Source: Angiostrongylus vasorum
Lineage: Eukaryota > Nematoda > Chromadorea > Rhabditida > Metastrongylidae
DNA length: 64,000 nucleotides
NCBI GenBank assembly: GCA_018806985.1
Contig: JADANN010000466.1
Location: forward strand, 1,116,001-1,180,000
Reading direction: 5' to 3'
The notes under the pieces were generated by a model. The model was not told where the DNA came from and ran no database searches. It saw nothing but the letters and a program-made list of their open reading frames with translations. The position numbers and the translations under genes were made by a program. Below are positions 57,653 through 64,000 of this stretch, piece by piece; within the stretch, counting starts at the first letter, position 1; every line of letters begins with the position of its first letter.

Positions 57653-59168
57653 ATCTTTTCAACGAATATGGAGTGATTCAGTTCGTTCATTGTCAAAGAA
57701 AGCGTTGCAATGGCAAAACATAATCTGTCATTCTCAGGTCGAATATTATATTACACGGCTGAGTGGTATAGTGGTATGATTCTCGCTTAGGGTGCGAGAG
57801 GTCCCGAAATCGATCCCCGGTTCAGCCCATCTTTTTCAACGAATATGGAGTGATTCAGTTCGTTCATTGTCAAAGAAAGCGTCGTAATGGTAAAACTTAA
57901 TCTGTCGTTCTCAGGTCGAATATTATATTACACGGCTGAGTGGTATAGTGGTATGATTCTCGCTTAGGGTGCGAGAGGTCCCGAAATCGATCCCCGGTTC
58001 AGCACATCTTTTCAACGAATATGGAGTGATTCGAGTTCTTTCATTGTCAAAGAAAGCGTCGTAATGGTAAAACTTAATCTGTCGTTCTCAGGTCGAATAT
58101 TATATTACACGGCTGAGTGGTATAGTGGTATGATTCTCGCTTAGGGTGCGAGAGGTCCCGAAATCGATCCTCGGTTCAGCCCATCTTTTCAACGAATATG
58201 GAGTGATTCAGTTCGTTCATTGTCAAAGAAAGCGTTGCAATGGCAAAACTTAATCTGTCATTCTCAGGTCGAAAACAACGCTACACTGCTGAGTGATCCA
58301 GTGTTATGATTCTCGCTTAGGGGGCGAGAGGTCCCGAAATCGATCCCCGGTTCAGCACATCTTTTCAACGAATATGGAGTGATTCGAGTTCGTTCATTGT
58401 CAAAGAAAGCGTCGTAATGGTAAAACTTAATCTGTCGTTCTCAGGTCGAATATTATATTACACGGCTGAGTGGTATAGTGGTATGATTCTCGCTTAGGGT
58501 GCGAGAGGTCCCGAAATCGATCCCTCGGTTCAGCCCATCTTTTCAACGAATATGGAGTGATTCAGTTCGTTCATTGTCAAAGAAAGCGTCGCAATGGTAA
58601 AACTTAATCTGTCATTCTCAGGTCGAATATTATATTACACGGCTGAGTGGTATAGTGGTATGATTCTCGCTTAGGGTGCGAGAGGTCCCGGGATCGATCC
58701 CCGGCTCAGCCCATCTTTTCAACGAATATGGAGTGATTCAGTTCGTTCATTGTCAAAGAAAGCGTCGTAATGGTAAAACTTAATCTGTCGTTCTCAGGTC
58801 GAATATTATATTACACGGCTGAGTGGTATAGTGGTATGATTCTCGCTTAGGGTGCGAGAGGTCCCGAAATCGATCCCCGGTTCAGCCCATCTTTTCAACG
58901 AATATGGAGTGATTGAGTTCGTTCATTGTCAAAGAAAGCGTCGTAATGGTAAAACTTAATCTGTCGTTCTCAGGTCGAATATTATATTACACGGCTGAGT
59001 GGTATAGTGGTATGATTCTCGCTTAGGGTGCGAGAGGTCCCGAAATCGATCCTCGGTTCAGGACACCTTTTCAACGAATATGGAGTGATTCGGTCCGTTC
59101 ATTGTCAAAGAAAGCGTCGTAATGGTAAAACTTAATCTGTCATTCTCAGGTCGAAAACAGCGCCACAC

Positions 59169-59240
59169 GGCTGAGTGGTCTAGTGGTATGATTCTCGCTT
59201 AGGGTGCGAGAGGTCCCGGGATCGATCCCCGGCTCAGCCC
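59169..59240 (+). tRNA. tRNA-Pro(AGG)-like, intact, in family D context
   Basis: Reference body and flank; preceded by the GACACC junction at 59,062. Confidence 0.5.
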
Positions 59241-59875
59241 ATCTTTTCAACGAATATGGAGTGATTCAGTTCGTTCATTGTCAAAGAAAGCGTTGCAATG
59301 GCAAAACATAATCTGTCATTCTCAGGTCGAATATTATATTACACGGCTGAGTGGTATAGTGGTATGATTCTCGCTTAGGGTGCGAGAGGTCCCGGGAAAT
59401 CGATCCCCGGTTCAGCCCATCTTTTCAACGAATATGGAGTGATTCAGTTCGTTCATTGTCAAAGAAAGCGTTGCAATGGCAAAACTTAATCTGTCGTTCT
59501 CAGGTCGAATATTATATTACACGGCTGAGTGGTATAGTGGTATGATTCTCGCTTAGGGGTGCGAGAGGTCCCGAAATCGATCCCCGGTTCAGCACATCTT
59601 TTCAACGAATATGGAGTGATTGAGTTCTTTCATTGTCAAAGAAATCGTCGTAATGGTAAAACTTAATCTGTCGTTCTCAGGTCGAATATTATATTACACG
59701 GCTGAGTGGTATAGTGGTATGATTCTCGCTTAGGGTGCGAGAGGTCCCGAAATCGATCCTCGGTTCAGGACACCTTTTCAACGAATATGGAGTGATTCGG
59801 TCCGTTCATTGTCAAAGAAAGCGTCGTAATGGTAAAACTTAATCTGTCATTCTCAGGTCGAAAACAGCGCCACAC

Positions 59876-59947
59876 GGCTGAGTGGTCTAGTGGTATGATT
59901 CTCGCTTAGGGTGCGAGAGGTCCCGGGATCGATCCCCGGCTCAGCCC
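59876..59947 (+). tRNA. tRNA-Pro(AGG)-like, intact, in family D context
   Basis: Reference body and flank; preceded by the GACACC junction at 59,769. Confidence 0.5.
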
Positions 59948-61291
59948 ATCTTTTCAACGAATATGGAGTGATTCAGTTCGTTCATTGTCAAAGAAAGCGT
60001 TGCAATGGCAAAACATAATCTGTCATTCTCAGGTCGAATATTATATTACACGGCTGAGTGGTATAGTGGTATGATTCTCGCTTAGGGTGCGAGAGGTCCC
60101 GGAAATCGATCCCCGGTTCAGCCCATCTTTTCAACGAATATGGAGTGATTCAGTTCGTTCATTGTCAAAGAAAGCGTTGCAATGGCAAAACATAATCTGT
60201 CATTCTCAGGTCGAATATTATATTACACGGCTGAGTGGTATAGTGGTATGATTCTCGCTTAGGGGTGCGAGAGGTCCCGAAATCGATCCCCGGTTCAGCA
60301 CATCTTTTCAACGAATATGGAGTGATTCGGTTCGTTCATTGTCAAAGAAAGCGTCGTAATGGTAAAACTTAATCTGTCGTTCTCAGGTCGAATATTATAT
60401 TACACGGCTGAGTGGTATAGTGGTATGATTCTCGCTTAGGGTGCGAGAGGTCCCGAAATCGATCCTCGGTTCAGCCCATCTTTTCAACGAATATGGAGTG
60501 ATTCAGTTCGTTCATTGTCAAAGAAAGCGTTGCAATGGCAAAACTTAATCTGTCATTCTCAGGTCGAATATTATATTACACGGCTGAGTGGTATAGTGGT
60601 ATGATTCTCGCTTAGGGGTGCGAGAGGTCCCGAAATCGATCCCCGGTTCAGCACATCTTTTCAACGAATATGGAGTGATTGAGTTCTTTCATTGTCAAAG
60701 AAATCGTCGTAATGGTAAAACTTAATCTGTCGTTCTCAGGTCGAATATTATATTACACGGCTGAGTGGTATAGTGGTATGATTCTCGCTTAGGGTGCGAG
60801 AGGTCCCGGAAATCGATCCCCGGTTCAGCCCATCTTTTTCAACGAATATGGAGTGATTCAGTTCGTTCATTGTCAAAGAAAGCGTCGTAATGGCAAAACT
60901 TAATCTGTCGTTCTCAGGTCGAATATTATATTACACGGCTGAGTGGTATAGTGGTATGATTCTCGCTTAGGGGTGCGAGAGGTCCCGAAATCGATCCCCG
61001 GTTCAGCACATCTTTTCAACGAATATGGAGTGATTCGAGTTCGTTCATTGTCAAAGAAAGCGTCGTAATGGTAAAACTTAATCTGTCGTTCTCAGGTCGA
61101 ATATTATATTACACGGCTGAGTGGTATAGTGGTATGATTCTCGCTTAGGGTGCGAGAGGTCCCGAAATCGATCCTCGGTTCAGCCCATCTTTTTCAACGA
61201 ATATGGAGTGATTCAGTTCGTTCATTGTCAAAGAAAGCGTCGTAATGGCAAAACTTAATCTGTCATTCTCAGGTCGAAAACAGCGCCACAC

Positions 61292-61363
61292 GGCTGAGTG
61301 GTCTAGTGGTATGATTCTCGCTTAGGGTGCGAGAGGTCCCGGGATCGATCCCCGGCTCAGCCC
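61292..61363 (+). tRNA. tRNA-Pro(AGG)-like, intact, in family D context
   Basis: Reference body and GAAAACAGCGCCACAC flank, but without the GACACC junction before it. Confidence 0.5.
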
Positions 61364-62880
61364 ATCTTTTTCAACGAATATGGAGTGATTCAGTTCGTTC
61401 ATTGTCAAAGAAAGCGTCGTAATGGTAAAACATAATCTGTCGTTCTCAGGTCGAATATTATATTACACGGCTGAGTGGTATAGTGGTATGATTCTCGCTT
61501 AGGGTGCGAGAGGTCCCGAAATCGATCCTCGGTTCAGCCCATCTTTTTCAACGAATATGGAGTGATTCAGTTCGTTCATTGTCAAAGAAAGCGTTGCAAT
61601 GGCAAAACTTAATCTGTCGTTCTCAGGTCGAATATTATATTACACGGCTGAGTGGTATAGTGGTATGATTCTCGCTTAGGGTGCGAGAGGTCCCGAAATC
61701 GATCCCCGGTTCAGCACATCTTTTCAACGAATATGGAGTGATTGAGTTCTTTCATTGTCAAAGAAATCGTCGTAATGGTAAAACTTAATCTGTCGTTCTC
61801 AGGTCGAATATTATATTACACGGCTGAGTGGTATAGTGGTATGATTCTCGCTTAGGGTGCGAGAGGTCCCGAAATCGATCCCTCGGTTCAGCCCATCTTT
61901 TCAACGAATATGGAGTGATTCAGTTCGTTCATTGTCAAAGAAAGCGTTGCAATGGCAAAAACATAATCTGTCATTCTCAGGTCGAATATTATATTACACG
62001 GCTGAGTGGTATAGTGGTATGATTCTCGCTTAGGGTGCGAGAGGTCCCGAAATCGATCCCTCGGTTCAGCCCATCTTTTCAACGAATATGGAGTGATTCA
62101 GTTCGTTCATTGTCAAAGAAAGCGTTGCAATGGCAAAACTTAATCTGTCATTCTCAGGTCGAAAACAACGCTACACTGCTGAGTGATCCAGTGTTATGAT
62201 TCTCGCTTAGGGGGCGAGAGGTCCCGAAATCGATCCCCGGTTCAGCACATCTTTTCAACGAATATGGAGTGATTGAGTTCTTTCATTGTCAAAGAAATCG
62301 TCGTAATGGTAAAACTTAATCTGTCGTTCTCAGGTCGAATATTATATTACACGGCTGAGTGGTATAGTGGTATGATTCTCGCTTAGGGTGCGAGAGGTCC
62401 CGAAATCGATCCTCGGTTCAGCCCATCTTTTCAACGAATATGGAGTGATTCAGTTCGTTCATTGTCAAAGAAAGCGTTGCAATGGCAAAACTTAATCTGT
62501 CATTCTCAGGTCGAAAACAACGCTACACTGCTGAGTGATCCAGTGTTATGATTCTCGCTTAGGGGGCGAGAGGTCCCGAAATCGATCCCCGGTTCAGCAC
62601 ATCTTTTCAACGAATATGGAGTGATTGAGTTCTTTCATTGTCAAAGAAATCGTCGTAATGGTAAAACTTAATCTGTCGTTCTCAGGTCGAATATTATATT
62701 ACACGGCTGAGTGGTATAGTGGTATGATTCTCGCTTAGGGTGCGAGAGGTCCCGAAATCGATCCTCGGTTCAGGACACCTTTTCAACGAATATGGAGTGA
62801 TTCGGTCCGTTCATTGTCAAAGAAAGCGTCGTAATGGTAAAACTTAATCTGTCATTCTCAGGTCGAAAACAGCGCCACAC

Positions 62881-62952
62881 GGCTGAGTGGTCTAGTGGTA
62901 TGATTCTCGCTTAGGGTGCGAGAGGTCCCGGGATCGATCCCCGGCTCAGCCC
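62881..62952 (+). tRNA. tRNA-Pro(AGG)-like, intact, in family D context
   Basis: Reference body and flank; preceded by the GACACC junction at 62,774. Confidence 0.5.
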
Positions 62953-63939
62953 ATCTTTTCAACGAATATGGAGTGATTCAGTTCGTTCATTGTCAAAGAA
63001 AGCGTTGCAATGGCAAAACATAATCTGTCATTCTCAGGTCGAATATTATATTACACGGCTGAGTGGTATAGTGGTATGATTCTCGCTTAGGGTGCGAGAG
63101 GTCCCGAAATCGATCCCCGGTTCAGCACATCTTTTCAACGAATATGGAGTGATTCAGTTCGTTCATTGTCAAAGAAAGCGTCGTAATGGTAAAACTTAAT
63201 CTGTCGTTCTCAGGTCGAATATTATATTACACGGCTGAGTGGTATAGTGGTATGATTCTCGCTTAGGGTGCGAGAGGTCCCGAAATCGATCCCCGGTTCA
63301 GCACATCTTTTCAACGAATATGGAGTGATTCGAGTTCTTTCATTGTCAAAGAAATCGTCGTAATGGTAAAACTTAATCTGTCGTTCTCAGGTCGAATATT
63401 ATATTACACGGCTGAGTGGTATAGTGGTATGATTCTCGCTTAGGGTGCGAGAGGTCCCGAAATCGATCCTCGGTTCAGCCCATCTTTTCAACGAATATGG
63501 AGTGATTCAGTTCGTTCATTGTCAAAGAAAGCGTTGCAATGGCAAAACTTAATCTGTCATTCTCAGGTCGAAAACAACGCTACACTGCTGAGTGATCCAG
63601 TGTTATGATTCTCGCTTAGGGGGCGAGAGGTCCCGAAATCGATCCCCCGGTTCAGCACATCTTTTCAACGAATATGGAGTGATTCGAGTTCGTTCATTGT
63701 CAAAGAAAGCGTCGTAATGGTAAAACTTAATCTGTCGTTCTCAGGTCGAATATTATATTACACGGCTGAGTGGTATAGTGGTATGATTCTCGCTTAGGGT
63801 GCGAGAGGTCCCGAAATCGATCCCCGGTTCAGCACATCTTTTCAACGAATATGGAGTGATTCAGTTCGTTCATTGTCAAAGAAAGCGTCGTAATGGTAAA
63901 ACTTAATCTGTCATTCTCAGGTCGAATATTATATTACAC

Positions 63940-64000
63940 GGCTGAGTGGTATAGTGGTATGATTCTCGCTTAGGGTGCGAGAGGTCCCGGGATCGATCCC
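63940..64000 (+). pseudogene. Last array unit, cut by the window edge
   Basis: Body with the TATAGTGG A-box change but an intact CCCGGGATCG T-stem start. It ends inside the T arm. Confidence 0.6.

Larger units (their letters stand above)
22997..64000 (+). repeat. Giant tandem array of tRNA-Pro(AGG)-like units, about 176 bp each
   Basis: The unit is a 72-nt tRNA-like body followed by CATCTTTTCAACG and a spacer of about 100 bp. Neighbouring bodies start about 176 bases apart (for example 36,929 to 37,106, one base longer because of a one-base insertion). The span divided by unit length gives about 230 units, all on the plus strand, and the array continues past the window. The body contains the A-box-like TGGTCTAGTGG, anticodon stem CTCGC/GCGAG with loop TTAGGGT (anticodon AGG), and T arm CCGGG-ATCGATC-CCCGG. 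I identify it as tRNA-Pro by recalled similarity to animal tRNA-Pro(AGG). Minus-strand open frames such as [15 protein letters not shown] are translation shadows of the unit. Confidence 0.95.
52760..64000 (+). repeat. Family D block 2 (spacer L2), runs off the window
   Basis: Starts at a hybrid junction (GGTCGAATACAACATTCTCA) and continues to the end. Besides the TATAGTGG bodies there is a subtype reading TGCTGAGTGATCCAGTGTTA with loop TTAGGGG (about 55,267, 58,278, 62,168, 63,586), whose A box is badly damaged. The last unit begins at 63,940 and is cut at 64,000. Confidence 0.7.

Noticed and set aside
23527..62082. Dozens of minus-strand open frames of 60-100 residues, with repeats of [17 protein letters not shown] and [16 protein letters not shown]
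   Set aside because: They are antisense readings of the 176-bp unit, recur with it, and change frame because 176 is not a multiple of three. No start context or splice structure supports a protein family.
22997..64000. CRISPR-like array
   Set aside because: The regular repeat spacing is that of a satellite. The whole unit including the 'spacer' is repeated, the repeats are about 176 bp, and the genome is eukaryotic.

Overview
The window looks like animal nuclear DNA, most probably from a nematode. It has T-rich/TTTTCAG-type splice acceptors, dense tRNA-headed SINEs, RTE and Penelope-like retroelement relics, and a mariner of the Hsmar1/hookworm 'bandit' type. There is no bacterial operon structure and no complete recognisable host gene. 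The species assignment is inference.

Region 1 (1-23.0 kb) is a repeat-rich, gene-poor flank. It holds an RTE endonuclease relic (about 0.5-0.7 kb), a 3.69-kb segment present twice in tandem (3353-10731), and a dead mariner with both ends visible (11932-13093). It also holds at least eight tRNA-headed SINE copies, several fold-back repeats, and a Penelope-like element relic with GIY-YIG nuclease coding (21318-22687). That relic encloses a stray short-chain dehydrogenase N-terminus. A few minus-strand open segments with plausible splice sites (14.2, 14.6, 16.9-17.1, 17.9 and 18.7-19.0 kb) may be exons of one or more host genes. The 19.0-kb one begins with a signal-peptide-like sequence. None of these products is recognised.

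Region 2 (about 22,997 to the end at 64,000) is one uninterrupted tandem array with a unit of about 176 bp, so roughly 230 units by span. Each unit carries a 72-nt tRNA-Pro(AGG)-like sequence (acceptor stem, A box, anticodon AGG, T arm). Most have TTTT six bases or so downstream, as an RNA polymerase III terminator, and then a spacer of about 100 bp. All units I read have A instead of T at the first T-loop position (AUCGA instead of TUCGA), so they probably descend from one variant founder. At least 12 units keep a fully paired cloverleaf. Most others have lost stem pairs, invariant bases or A-box bases, or carry an eight-base anticodon loop.

The array has at least three spacer types and several tRNA-body families. 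It has higher-order blocks (352-bp dimers near 34 kb and 9-11-unit blocks at 47-64 kb) and recombination-like scars. It therefore behaves as a satellite grown from a Pol III gene. Whether any unit is transcribed or charged cannot be decided from sequence. Many single-base indels in homopolymers, in both the array and the 3.69-kb duplication, could be long-read consensus error.
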